Source: UBA6144 sp964399165
GTDB lineage: Bacteria; Bdellovibrionota; Bacteriovoracia; Bacteriovoracales; Bacteriovoracaceae
NCBI GenBank assembly: GCA_964399165.1
Contig: CAYNPO010000003.1
Location: forward strand, 62,001 to 126,000
DNA: 64,000 bases
Direction: 5' to 3'
How positions within the stretch are numbered: the first letter of the stretch is position 1; the number at the start of each line of letters is the position of its first letter. A program made the position numbers and the translations under genes. Shown here piece by piece: positions 24,931 to 33,218 of the stretch. The notes under the pieces are model-generated. The model worked only from the letters and a program-made list of their open reading frames with translations, was not told the DNA's origin and did not search any database.

Positions 24931-24949
24931 CCCATGATTTTATCATGGG
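24931..24949. promoter_or_regulatory. perfect dyad upstream of HiPIP gene
   Basis: CCCATGAT-TTT-ATCATGGG is a perfect 8-bp dyad 53 bases upstream of the HiPIP start and about 145 bases upstream of the divergent methylase. It is a candidate binding site for a regulator of either gene. Nothing else is seen in the 24879-25093 intergenic region. Confidence 0.4.
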
Positions 24950-25093
24950 GCCGCTCGCGAAGACAGGCCTTGAGACGTTGTAGGGGCAGCCGGAAACTGC
25001 TGGGATTTTCTGGAGTTTGAAAGCACGAACAAAGGTAGACACCCCAGTCCACGAAATCTTAGACTTATTCCATCAGCAAAAACGGAGACGACG

Positions 25094-26230
25094 ATGGCCG
25101 GAAAAAGCGCGAAAGGGATGACCTTCATTGACCTGTTCTGCGGGTGTGGGGGCCTCTCCCACGGGCTGGAGATGGCGGGCCACCGCTGCCTTCTCGGCGT
25201 GGACATGGATGCAGCGGCCATCAAGTCTTTCAAGCGCAACCACCACGAGGCCGAAGGCTGGAACGGCGACATCACCAAGCTCGACGCGCGCACGCTGAAG
25301 AAGCTCATCGGCACGGACACCGTGGACATGGTTGTGGGCGGGCCCCCGTGCCAGGGCTTCTCCACGGTGGGCAAGGGCGCGGTGGACGACACCCGCAACA
25401 TGCTCTTTCGCCAGTTCGTGCGCATCGTGGCCCTGACCAAGCCCCGGGTGGTGCTCTTCGAAAACGTCACCGGGTTGGTGGCCAAAAAGAACGCCCCCAT
25501 CCTCAAGCAGATCTTCGCGCAGTTCGAACGCCTGGGATACACCATGGAAGCGCGGGTCATGAGCGCCGAGGAGTATGGCGTGCCGGAAATCCGCCGTCGC
25601 ACCATCATCATGGGCGTGCGGGGAGGCGAGTGCCGCTTCCCCAAACCCACCCACGGCGTGCGCGGGGCCAGCAAGGTGGTCACCGTGGCCCAGGCCCTCA
25701 AGAACCTCAAGGCCCGGGACGGCAAGGTCCATAACCACGACACCGCCATGGCCCAGATCACCAACCCCGAGGACCGCGCGCGGCTAAAGTTCATTCCCGC
25801 CGGCCGCGGCATCCGCTACCGCGAGGACGAGAAATCTTTCCTGCCCAAGAAGTTGTGGTACGGCGTGGACTGGGATGGATTGCGCGAAGGGCGCTTTCGC
25901 CAGACGCGGTTGCAGCGCCTGCCCCTGGATCGGCCCGCACCCACCATCCTCACCGCCCGTACCAGCTACTACCATCCCACCGAGCCTCGCTACCTGACTC
26001 CGCGGGAGGCCGCTGCCTGCCAGAGCTTCCCCAACGACTTCGTGTTTGAGGGGTCCCAGACCGCCCAGTTTCGCCAGATAGGCAACGCCGTGCCGCCCTT
26101 GCTGGGGAAGGTGTTGGGAGAGGAGATTAAGAAGCTCTCTTTCACCCGGGCCGGCGCCAAGAAGCGTGCGGACAAAACCCGCATCCCGATGAGCAACGTC
26201 TTCGATTACGCCCAGCCCACCCACCTCTGA
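25094..26230 (+). CDS. dcm: DNA (cytosine-5) methyltransferase
   Basis: This 378-residue C5 methylase has motif I DLFCGCGGLS (13-22), motif IV GGPPCQGFS with nucleophile Cys86, motif VI ENV (123-125), motif VIII RRRTIIMGV and motif X RQIGNAVPP. Length is normal and the target-recognition region (about 200-290) is present. No restriction endonuclease or Vsr gene is adjacent, so it is an orphan methylase whose role may be epigenetic or protective. The specificity cannot be read from the sequence. It is followed after 13 bases by an AmpG-like transporter. Confidence 0.92.
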   Translation: MAGKSAKGMTFIDLFCGCGGLSHGLEMAGHRCLLGVDMDAAAIKSFKRNHHEAEGWNGDITKLDARTLKKLIGTDTVDMVVGGPPCQGFSTVGKGAVDDTRNMLFRQFVRIVALTKPRVVLFENVTGLVAKKNAPILKQIFAQFERLGYTMEARVMSAEEYGVPEIRRRTIIMGVRGGECRFPKPTHGVRGASKVVTVAQALKNLKARDGKVHNHDTAMAQITNPEDRARLKFIPAGRGIRYREDEKSFLPKKLWYGVDWDGLREGRFRQTRLQRLPLDRPAPTILTARTSYYHPTEPRYLTPREAAACQSFPNDFVFEGSQTAQFRQIGNAVPPLLGKVLGEEIKKLSFTRAGAKKRADKTRIPMSNVFDYAQPTHL

Positions 26231-26243
26231 CGAAAGGGGCCTC

Positions 26244-27491
26244 GTGAAAAAGGTCTTCTCCGCCCGCATGTTGGCCGTTTTCCTCATGGGCTACGCGGGG
26301 GGCCTGCCGTTGCTCCTGATCGGCTCGACCCTCCAGGCCTGGATGACCGAGGCCGGGGTGGACCTGGGGACCATCGGGCTTTTCGCCTTTGCCGGCACGC
26401 CTTACTCCCTCAAGATGCTCTGGGCCCCGTTGATGGACCGTTTCCATTTCTGGCCAGGGCGCCGGCGCGGGTGGATGTTGCTGATGCAGGCGTGCCTGGT
26501 GGCGGCCCTGGTGGGCATGTCTTTCCTGGATCCCCTCGCCAATATCCAGATGGTGGCCGTGACCGCCTTGATCGTGGCCGTTTTCAGTGCCACCCAGGAC
26601 GTGGCCATCGACGCCTACCGCCGGGAGATCCTCTCCGACGAGGAACTGGGGATGGGGTCTTCCCTCTATGTGGTGGGCTACCGCATCGGACTTTTGGTGG
26701 CGGGGGCCCTGGCCTTGCGCCTGGCGGACGTCTACCAATTGCCGGGCGGCGGGGCCAACTGGCCGTTGGTCTACCGCCTCATGGCCGGGGCCATGGCCGC
26801 GGGGTTGCTCATCACTGCTTTGGCGCCCAAGGAAGACCCAACGCTGGAAGGCCCCAAAAACCTCCAGGAGGCGGTGATCGGCCCGTTCATGGAGTTCTTC
26901 AAGCGTGACGGCGCTTGGTGGGTCCTGGGCTTCATCCTGCTCTACAAAGTCGGCGACACCATGGCGGCCAACATGACCACGCCGTTCATGCTGCTCAAGG
27001 GGTACTCCAAGACCGACATCGCCACGGTGGTGAAGGGCATGGGGCTCGCGGCCCTCATCGTGGGGGGCATCCTCGGCGGCATCGGCACCCTCAAACTCGG
27101 CGTCATGCGCAGCCTGTGGTTCTTCGGCTTCCTGCAGGCGGCTTCCACCGCGGGTTTTTGCTGGCTTTCCGTGGCGGAAACCACCATGGCGAACCTCACC
27201 CTGGTGATCGCCTTCGAAAACCTCTCCGCGGGCCTGGGTACCAGCGCCTACGCCGCCTTCATGGCCTCCATGACCAACCGGCGCTTCACGGCCACCCAGT
27301 ATGCCCTGTTGACGGCGCTCATGGCGGTTCCCCGCACGCTGCTGGCTTCGCCCACCGGTTACATGGCGGAATGGCTGGGGTGGAACGGGTTCTTCCTGTT
27401 CTGCACCCTGGTGGCCCTGCCTGGGATGGCGATGATCCCCGTGCTCAGAAAGTCCACAGACGGCGGTAGCCGCACCTCAGGAGGCGCTTGA
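26244..27491 (+). CDS. ampG: AmpG-like muropeptide permease (PAT family MFS)
   Basis: This 415-residue transporter has about 12 spans and the PAT-family marker VAIDAYRREIL after TM4, plus the N-terminal pattern GYAGGLPLLLIGSTLQAW seen in AmpG. AmpG imports anhydro-muropeptides for peptidoglycan recycling and in some bacteria feeds beta-lactamase induction. GTG start with AAGGGG upstream, same strand and 13 bases after the methylase. Its 3' end overlaps the convergent ankyrin lipoprotein by 47 bases. Confidence 0.85.
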   Translation: MKKVFSARMLAVFLMGYAGGLPLLLIGSTLQAWMTEAGVDLGTIGLFAFAGTPYSLKMLWAPLMDRFHFWPGRRRGWMLLMQACLVAALVGMSFLDPLANIQMVAVTALIVAVFSATQDVAIDAYRREILSDEELGMGSSLYVVGYRIGLLVAGALALRLADVYQLPGGGANWPLVYRLMAGAMAAGLLITALAPKEDPTLEGPKNLQEAVIGPFMEFFKRDGAWWVLGFILLYKVGDTMAANMTTPFMLLKGYSKTDIATVVKGMGLAALIVGGILGGIGTLKLGVMRSLWFFGFLQAASTAGFCWLSVAETTMANLTLVIAFENLSAGLGTSAYAAFMASMTNRRFTATQYALLTALMAVPRTLLASPTGYMAEWLGWNGFFLFCTLVALPGMAMIPVLRKSTDGGSRTSGGA

Positions 27492-28623
27492 TCTCCTGCA
27501 GGTCGCGAGGCCGGGCCTGCCCCTCGGGCGTGTTGTCGTGGGAGCGGGCGAGGTCGCAGGCCCGGCGGGTGACGGTGCGATTGTTCTCGGTGACGCGGTA
27601 ATTGGCCTGGGCCCGGCGCGCGAGCAGCGCGCGCACTGAAGGCACCTGCAGCGCCAGCACCGCGTGGTGGAGGGCGGTGCGCTGATGGTTGTCCTGCTCC
27701 TCCAGGTTAGCCCCTGCCTCGATCAGCGCGGTCATGAGGTCTAGCCGCCCGCGGATGGCGGCTTCGGCCAGCGGGGGATAGGGATCGCGGGGGGAAGCTT
27801 GCGGAGTGAGGCCACGGGATATGAGGAATCGCACCATCGCTACCGCGCGCGCTTCATCGGCCCCTTGGACCGCCAGGAACAGCGCGCCGGGCTCCCGGGA
27901 GTAGAGCAGGAGGTCGGGGGCGGTTTCGAGGAGGTTGCGCAGGCCCTCCACGTTCCCTTGCTGGAGAAAGCCGCGGAGGAGGTTTTCGGTGGATTGGCCC
28001 GCGGCGATCTGAAGACGCACGGACATGATGTTGGCCAGTTGGGGCATGTTTTTTTCCCGCGCTAAGCGAAGAGCGGTCATGCCTGAGTTGTCGGAGTGGG
28101 TCAGGTCGGCCCCTTGGCCCACGAGCCATGTGGCCAATTCCACGTCCCCTTGGTCGATGGCGCGCAAGAGTGGCGTGCGGCCCTGGTCATCGAGGGCGTC
28201 GAGGGGAGCTCCATAAGTCACCAGCAAGCGCACCAGGTATCCATTGCCCGCGTCCAGGGCCAGGTCCATCGGGTTGTTGCCCAGGGAATCCGTGGCGTTG
28301 GCATTGGCCCGGCCCACCAGCAGGACCTCAATCATGGAGGTGTGGTTGGTAAGGATGGCGTGGGTCAAGGGGGTGCGGCCGTCCGGGAGACTGGCCTCGG
28401 GATTCGCCCGTCGCATGAGCGCCGTCTGGACGGCGATGGCGTCGCGGCCCAAGACGGAGCGGACCAAGAGCTCGTCGGGGGCCATGCCTGAGGAGGAGGC
28501 GGTGGACGAGGGGGATGCGGGGGGAATGCCCCGGTTCTCGGAGGAGTTGGTTTCGGCCTTCTTGCCACAGGCGGTGGCGAGGAGCAGGCCGGTGGCAAGG
28601 ACGGTGGAAAGAAGCGAATGCAT
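27445..28623 (-). CDS. ankyrin-repeat lipoprotein
   Basis: This 392-residue protein has a lipoprotein signal with lipobox LATAC (Cys19) followed by a Ser-rich linker. From about residue 50 it has ankyrin repeats recognisable by DGRTPLTHAIL, LGNNPMDLALDAG, QGRTPLLRAID, SGMTALRLAREK and HQRTALHHAVL, perhaps eight in all. It should be anchored in the outer or inner membrane facing the periplasm and mediate protein contacts. A second ankyrin-bearing exported protein occurs at 48166. The partner is unknown. Confidence 0.88.
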   Translation of the reverse strand: MHSLLSTVLATGLLLATACGKKAETNSSENRGIPPASPSSTASSSGMAPDELLVRSVLGRDAIAVQTALMRRANPEASLPDGRTPLTHAILTNHTSMIEVLLVGRANANATDSLGNNPMDLALDAGNGYLVRLLVTYGAPLDALDDQGRTPLLRAIDQGDVELATWLVGQGADLTHSDNSGMTALRLAREKNMPQLANIMSVRLQIAAGQSTENLLRGFLQQGNVEGLRNLLETAPDLLLYSREPGALFLAVQGADEARAVAMVRFLISRGLTPQASPRDPYPPLAEAAIRGRLDLMTALIEAGANLEEQDNHQRTALHHAVLALQVPSVRALLARRAQANYRVTENNRTVTRRACDLARSHDNTPEGQARPRDLQEIKRLLRCGYRRLWTF

Positions 28624-28668
28624 CCCCCCATGGTAAGGGGGGACGGGGAGAGGGCGGTGGGGTGGTGT

Positions 28669-28699
28669 AAAAAAGACAGCCCCCCCCTAAGGGGGGCTG
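28669..28699 (-). terminator. rho-independent terminator
   Basis: Leftward, a GC-only stem (AGCCCCCC with GGGGGGCT) around TTA is followed by six T. It terminates the lipoprotein gene at 28706 just before the ankyrin gene start. Confidence 0.85.
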
Positions 28700-28705
28700 A
28701 CGGAA

Positions 28706-29356
28706 TTAGAACAACTTGTGGCGGTTTTGCTCTTGCTTGGAGAGCTCAATCAGTCGGCGGAAGCGCTCTTTGTTGGCGACGTCCAGGTTCATGAGGAGGA
28801 GGAGCCCGGAATTCTCGCCGGTGGCGTCGTGGCCCACCACCGAGATGTTGCCCACCACCTTACCCTCCATGACCAGGCGGGAGGTGATGATGGCGGGCGT
28901 GTCCACGTGCATGGGAATGAAAAAGCCGAAGACCTTGTCGGAGACGTAGAAGGTAGTGCCCGCCAGTTCCGGCACGTGCACGGCCAGGGTGGGAAGCTCG
29001 CCGCCAATCACACCGGGAAGGGGGCGGCCGCCGGGGAGGGCGTGGGGGTCCGCCATGCTCCAGTCATGCCCGTCGATGTCCTCCACGGAAAGCCCCACTT
29101 GGAACATGGTCCCCCCGAATTGTGCGGGGGTGAGTTCCACATAGGATTGCTCCAGCTCGCCCAAAGGGATGCGGGCGCCCCCCAGGATCTCCACTTGCTC
29201 CAGGGTGAGGGAGATGAGCACTTTGCCGTCCATGACGTTAAAGAACGGGCCTTGCACGCCTGGAATGGTCGGTGCCTCAGGTTGGTTTCCGCAGCCAGCG
29301 AGCGCGAGGGTGAGGATGAGTAAAAAGGCACGTGGTGAGAGGAGAAAGCGTTTCAT
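28706..29356 (-). CDS. lipoprotein, unknown
   Basis: This 216-residue lipoprotein has a lipobox LAGC (Cys22). The mature part is beta-rich, with repeated hydrophobic strands and no cysteines after the lipidated one. No family recognised. AAAGGAAA precedes the ATG, and a terminator isolates it from the ankyrin lipoprotein downstream. Confidence 0.75.
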   Translation of the reverse strand: MKRFLLSPRAFLLILTLALAGCGNQPEAPTIPGVQGPFFNVMDGKVLISLTLEQVEILGGARIPLGELEQSYVELTPAQFGGTMFQVGLSVEDIDGHDWSMADPHALPGGRPLPGVIGGELPTLAVHVPELAGTTFYVSDKVFGFFIPMHVDTPAIITSRLVMEGKVVGNISVVGHDATGENSGLLLLMNLDVANKERFRRLIELSKQEQNRHKLF

Positions 29357-29477
29357 GCGGGTTTCCTTTCCGATGATGTAGGGGCAATTGACCCCTTCTG
29401 TTTCGGTGGCCGTTGCTTTAGAATTGAGGAAAGTTTTTCCCTGCTATTTCCCGTCGGAAAAGCTTTGATCGGAATGC

Positions 29478-30278
29478 ATGCGTACTACAGGCCATCTCCG
29501 CAAAATGAAGGCGAGCCCGGGTGAAGAGGTCGCCTATTCTCTCGTTTTAGGCGAGCAAGAAGTGCCCCTACGGCCATTCCTGGGCCAGCGGGTGCGCCTG
29601 CGCGCCACTGGCGAGATCAGCTGCATCGAGTGTGGCCGCGTGACCAAGAAATCCTGGCAGCAGGGCCACTGCTTCCCGTGCACGCAGAAGCTCGCTTCCT
29701 GCGACCTGTGCATCGTGAAGCCCGAATTGTGCCATTACGAGAAGGGCACGTGCCGGGAGCCCCAATGGGGCGAGGACAATTGTCTCAAGACCCACGTGGT
29801 CTACCTCGCCAACTCCTCCGGGCTCAAGATCGGCATCACCCGCGCCTCTCAAGTCCCCATTCGGTGGATGGACCAGGGGGCGACCCAGGCGTTGCCCATC
29901 CTGGAAGTTTCCAACCGCCTGACCTCCGGACAGATCGAGGTCATCTTTGGGGCCCATGTGCCGGACAAAACCCATTGGCAGAAGATGCTCCAGGGGAATC
30001 CTGAGCTCCTGGACCTGCGGGAGCAGCGCGACCGCCTGATGGGGCTGGTGCGCGACCAACTCGCACCTTTCGGGGCCACCCCCGTGGACGCCCCCGTGCA
30101 GAGTTTCAACTACCCCGTGCTGCAGTGGCCCTCCAAGGTGAAGTCCTTGGGGCTGGAGAAGAATCCCCTGATCGAGGATCGCCTGGTCGGGATCAAGGGG
30201 CAGTACCTGATGTTTGAGAACGGCGTGGTCAACATCCGCAACCACGCCGGTTATTTGGTCGAATGGGAGTCCCTATGA
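29478..30278 (+). CDS. DUF2797-family protein
   Basis: This 266-residue protein matches DUF2797: the N-terminal part has zinc-ribbon-like cysteine pairs (CIECG, CFPCTQK, CDLC, then CHYEKGTC), followed by a GIY-YIG-like segment (HVVYLANSSGLKIGITR). The family is uncharacterised; the nuclease-like fold and zinc sites suggest nucleic-acid contact. Its stop overlaps pepN (ATGA), so the two are co-translated. Confidence 0.82.
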   Translation: MRTTGHLRKMKASPGEEVAYSLVLGEQEVPLRPFLGQRVRLRATGEISCIECGRVTKKSWQQGHCFPCTQKLASCDLCIVKPELCHYEKGTCREPQWGEDNCLKTHVVYLANSSGLKIGITRASQVPIRWMDQGATQALPILEVSNRLTSGQIEVIFGAHVPDKTHWQKMLQGNPELLDLREQRDRLMGLVRDQLAPFGATPVDAPVQSFNYPVLQWPSKVKSLGLEKNPLIEDRLVGIKGQYLMFENGVVNIRNHAGYLVEWESL

Positions 30279-32902
30279 GCGAGAAAGTGCCGCAACCGAT
30301 TTTCCTGCGCGACTACCGCGCCCCCGGCTTCCGCGTGGACCGCATCGACCTCACGCTCGACATCCACGATGACCGAACTGACGTGACGGCGCGGCTCGTG
30401 GTACTGCGCACGCCCGAGGGACGGGACCAGGGAGAGCTGGAGCTCATGGGCGAGAACATGGAGTTCGTCTCCCTGGCTGTGGACGGCCGCCCAGCCGGGG
30501 CCCATGAATACGCCCTCAGCAAGGACCGGCTGGTCCTTCACGGCGTCAAGGCCGACCGGCTGGAACTCGAGGTCAAAAACCGCATCCACCCCCAGTCGAA
30601 CAAGGCCCTAGAGGGGTTCTACCAGTCCGGCGACATCCTTTGCACCCAGTGCGAGCCCGAGGGCTTCCGCAAGATCACCTACTTCATCGACCGCCCGGAC
30701 GTGATGGCCATGTACCGAACGACCCTCATCGCCGACAAGAAGCGCTACCCGCAACTGCTCTCCAACGGCAACCGGGTGGATGAGCGAGACCTCCCCGGCG
30801 GCCGCCACTCCGTGACCTGGGACGATCCTTTCCGCAAGCCCTCTTACCTTTTCGCCGCCGTCGCCGGAGACCTGGAACTGGCCCGCGACACCTTCACCAC
30901 GCGCTCAGGGCGCAAGGTCGCCCTCGAGGTCTACGTGGACAAGGGGCAGGGAAAAAAGACCGGCCACGCCCTGCGCTCGCTCGCCAACGCCATGAAGTGG
31001 GACGAGGACACCTTCGGGCTCGAATACGACCTGGACATCTACATGATCGTGGCGGTGGAGAGTTTCAACTTCGGAGCCATGGAGAACAAGGGCCTCAACA
31101 TCTTCAACAGCGCCTACGTGCTGGCCGATCCCGCCACCGCCACCGACGGTGACTTCCAAGGTGTCGAGGGCGTGGTGGGCCACGAGTATTTCCACAACTG
31201 GACCGGCAACCGCGTGACTTGCCGGGATTGGTTCCAGTTGACCTTGAAGGAGGGCCTCACCGTCTTCCGCGACCAGGAGTTCTCGGCCGACATGCTCTCC
31301 CGCGCCGTCAAGCGCATCGAGGACGTCAAACGCCTCAAGGAGCTTCAGTTCCCCGAGGACGCGGGCCCCCTGGCCCACCCGATCCGCCCGTCCCGCTACA
31401 TCGAGATCAATAACTTCTACACCGCCACGGTTTACGAGAAGGGCGCTGAAGTCATCCGCATGGTCCACACGTTGATCGGGGACGCCGCTTTCAAGCGTGG
31501 CATCACCGAGTACTTCCGGCGCCACGACGGGCAGGCGGTGACCACCGAGGATTTCATCGCCGCCATGGAAGCGGCCTCGGGGAGGGACCTTCGGCAGTTC
31601 CGCAATTGGTACTCCCGCCCTGGCACGCCCACCTTGGAAATCGAGGACGCTCACGATGCCGCTTCCGGCAAGTACCTCGTGAAGGTGCGCCAGCGCTACC
31701 CGGCGGTGGGGCAGGAAAGAGTGGAGGAGGGCAACGTCCTGCACATGCCTTTCAGCCTCGCCCTCTTCTCGCGTGATGGGAAACTGCTGCGCGAGGAGAC
31801 CCGCGAGCTGCGGGCCCTGGAGGAGGAGTTCACTTTCGAAGGCATCACTGAGAAGCCGGTGGCCTCCTGGAACCGCGGCTTCGCCGCCCCCGTCCACGTA
31901 CGCTCTTCCCAAACCCAGGAGGAACTGCTGGCCCTGGTCGCCCATGAATCCGACGCAGTCTCGCGCTACGAGGCCCTGCAGAAAGTGTATTTGAAGCTCA
32001 TGACCGACTGGGTGGGGGACCTCCAGGCCGGACGCCCCCTGCCTTCGGCCCTGCCCCCGGGACTTTCCAGCGGCCTCTCCAAGATCCTCGGCGACTCCCG
32101 CGTGGATGCCGCCTTCAAGGCCCACCTCTTCGAGGTGCCGGCCCAGTCGCGTCTGCACCAGGACATGGCGGCCGCCGCCATCGACGAGGTCAACACCGCC
32201 CAGGGCCACCTGCAGCGCTTGATGGGGGATGCCTTCTATGGCGCGTGGGAAGAGCTCTACCGCCAGCACCAGGATCCTCGCGTGGCCGACCTTACCGCCG
32301 CCGGCATGGGCAGTCGCGCCCTCAAGAACCGCTGCCTGAGCATGCTGGTGAAGTCGGGCCGTGGGGAAGGCCGAGAATGGCTCGCGCGCCACTTCCGTGA
32401 AGCGCGCACCATGACCGAAGAGGCCCAGGCCCTGGCGCTCTATTGTCAGCTGCCCGCGGCAGAGTCCCGGGAGCCCTTGGCGAAGTTCCGCGCCAAGTGG
32501 GCCCATGAGTCCTTGGTCATGCTCCGTTGGTTCGGCTCCCAGGCCGCCTACGTGGCGCCGGGCGAGGCCAGCGCGCGGCTGGAGGAGCTGGAGCGCGACC
32601 CGTGCTTCCGCCCCCAGGTGCCCAACGACCTGAGGAGTCTCTACCAAAGCTTCGCCCGCCAGAACTTGGTGGCCTTCCACCAACCTTCCGGCGATGGCTA
32701 CCGCTTCCTGGCCGAGCGGGTGGCGCGCATCGACGCCTTCAACCCCCAGGTCGCCGCGCGGCTCTCGGGGGCCTTCGATCTCATGGCGAAGCTGGACCCG
32801 GTCCGCAAGGCGGCCATGCGGGGTTCACTGGAAGCTCTGATGGCGAAGGGACCTTCGAAAGACGTGTACGAGGTTGTAGGACGGTATCTCGGACAGGGCT
32901 GA
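30275..32902 (+). CDS. pepN: aminopeptidase N (M1 family, PepN type)
   Basis: This 875-residue cytoplasmic zinc aminopeptidase has GAMEN (267-271) for N-terminal recognition, HEYFH (303-307) with Glu326 as the third zinc ligand, and the four-domain length of E. coli PepN. It trims peptides in protein turnover. The start is the ATG that overlaps the DUF2797 stop; an ATG 12 bases upstream is less likely. Confidence 0.95.
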   Translation: MSEKVPQPIFLRDYRAPGFRVDRIDLTLDIHDDRTDVTARLVVLRTPEGRDQGELELMGENMEFVSLAVDGRPAGAHEYALSKDRLVLHGVKADRLELEVKNRIHPQSNKALEGFYQSGDILCTQCEPEGFRKITYFIDRPDVMAMYRTTLIADKKRYPQLLSNGNRVDERDLPGGRHSVTWDDPFRKPSYLFAAVAGDLELARDTFTTRSGRKVALEVYVDKGQGKKTGHALRSLANAMKWDEDTFGLEYDLDIYMIVAVESFNFGAMENKGLNIFNSAYVLADPATATDGDFQGVEGVVGHEYFHNWTGNRVTCRDWFQLTLKEGLTVFRDQEFSADMLSRAVKRIEDVKRLKELQFPEDAGPLAHPIRPSRYIEINNFYTATVYEKGAEVIRMVHTLIGDAAFKRGITEYFRRHDGQAVTTEDFIAAMEAASGRDLRQFRNWYSRPGTPTLEIEDAHDAASGKYLVKVRQRYPAVGQERVEEGNVLHMPFSLALFSRDGKLLREETRELRALEEEFTFEGITEKPVASWNRGFAAPVHVRSSQTQEELLALVAHESDAVSRYEALQKVYLKLMTDWVGDLQAGRPLPSALPPGLSSGLSKILGDSRVDAAFKAHLFEVPAQSRLHQDMAAAAIDEVNTAQGHLQRLMGDAFYGAWEELYRQHQDPRVADLTAAGMGSRALKNRCLSMLVKSGRGEGREWLARHFREARTMTEEAQALALYCQLPAAESREPLAKFRAKWAHESLVMLRWFGSQAAYVAPGEASARLEELERDPCFRPQVPNDLRSLYQSFARQNLVAFHQPSGDGYRFLAERVARIDAFNPQVAARLSGAFDLMAKLDPVRKAAMRGSLEALMAKGPSKDVYEVVGRYLGQG

Positions 32903-32936
32903 CGGCGCCGGGAGGGGATCCCGGCGTCCGGACTCT

Positions 32937-33053
32937 TCAGTGGCGGCGGCGTTCCGCCTTCACGGGCACGGGGGCCTTCTGCTTTTTGGGCATGGCCGCC
33001 CAGGCCAGTGTGGCCAGGGAGATGAAGGTGATCGCGAGGGTGGTTTCCATCAT
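32937..33053 (-). CDS. 38-residue single-span membrane miniprotein
   Basis: This short leftward frame starts at 33053 with AAGG ten bases upstream. It has one transmembrane helix (residues about 3-20, ITFISLATLAWAAM) and a basic tail ending ERRRH, predicted to stay in the cytoplasm. It is convergent with pepN and divergent from the gene at 33219. Size and layout are those of small membrane proteins that regulate transporters or envelope stress, but no homologue is recalled. The rest of 32903-33218 holds only promoter-type sequence. Confidence 0.55.
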   Translation of the reverse strand: MMETTLAITFISLATLAWAAMPKKQKAPVPVKAERRRH

Positions 33054-33218
33054 GGTGTTCGCCTTGGTTAACGGGCCCCTCTCCTTGTCGGATCAGAGGG
33101 AGAAATTCATTATATCGCAGCGCATCGCAAACTCGAGGACGTTTTTCTTCCTTTTGAAACGCCCCCCATGCTACACTTCGTAAGTCACCGAAATTCAAAA
33201 GATCCTGAGGGACGTGCT

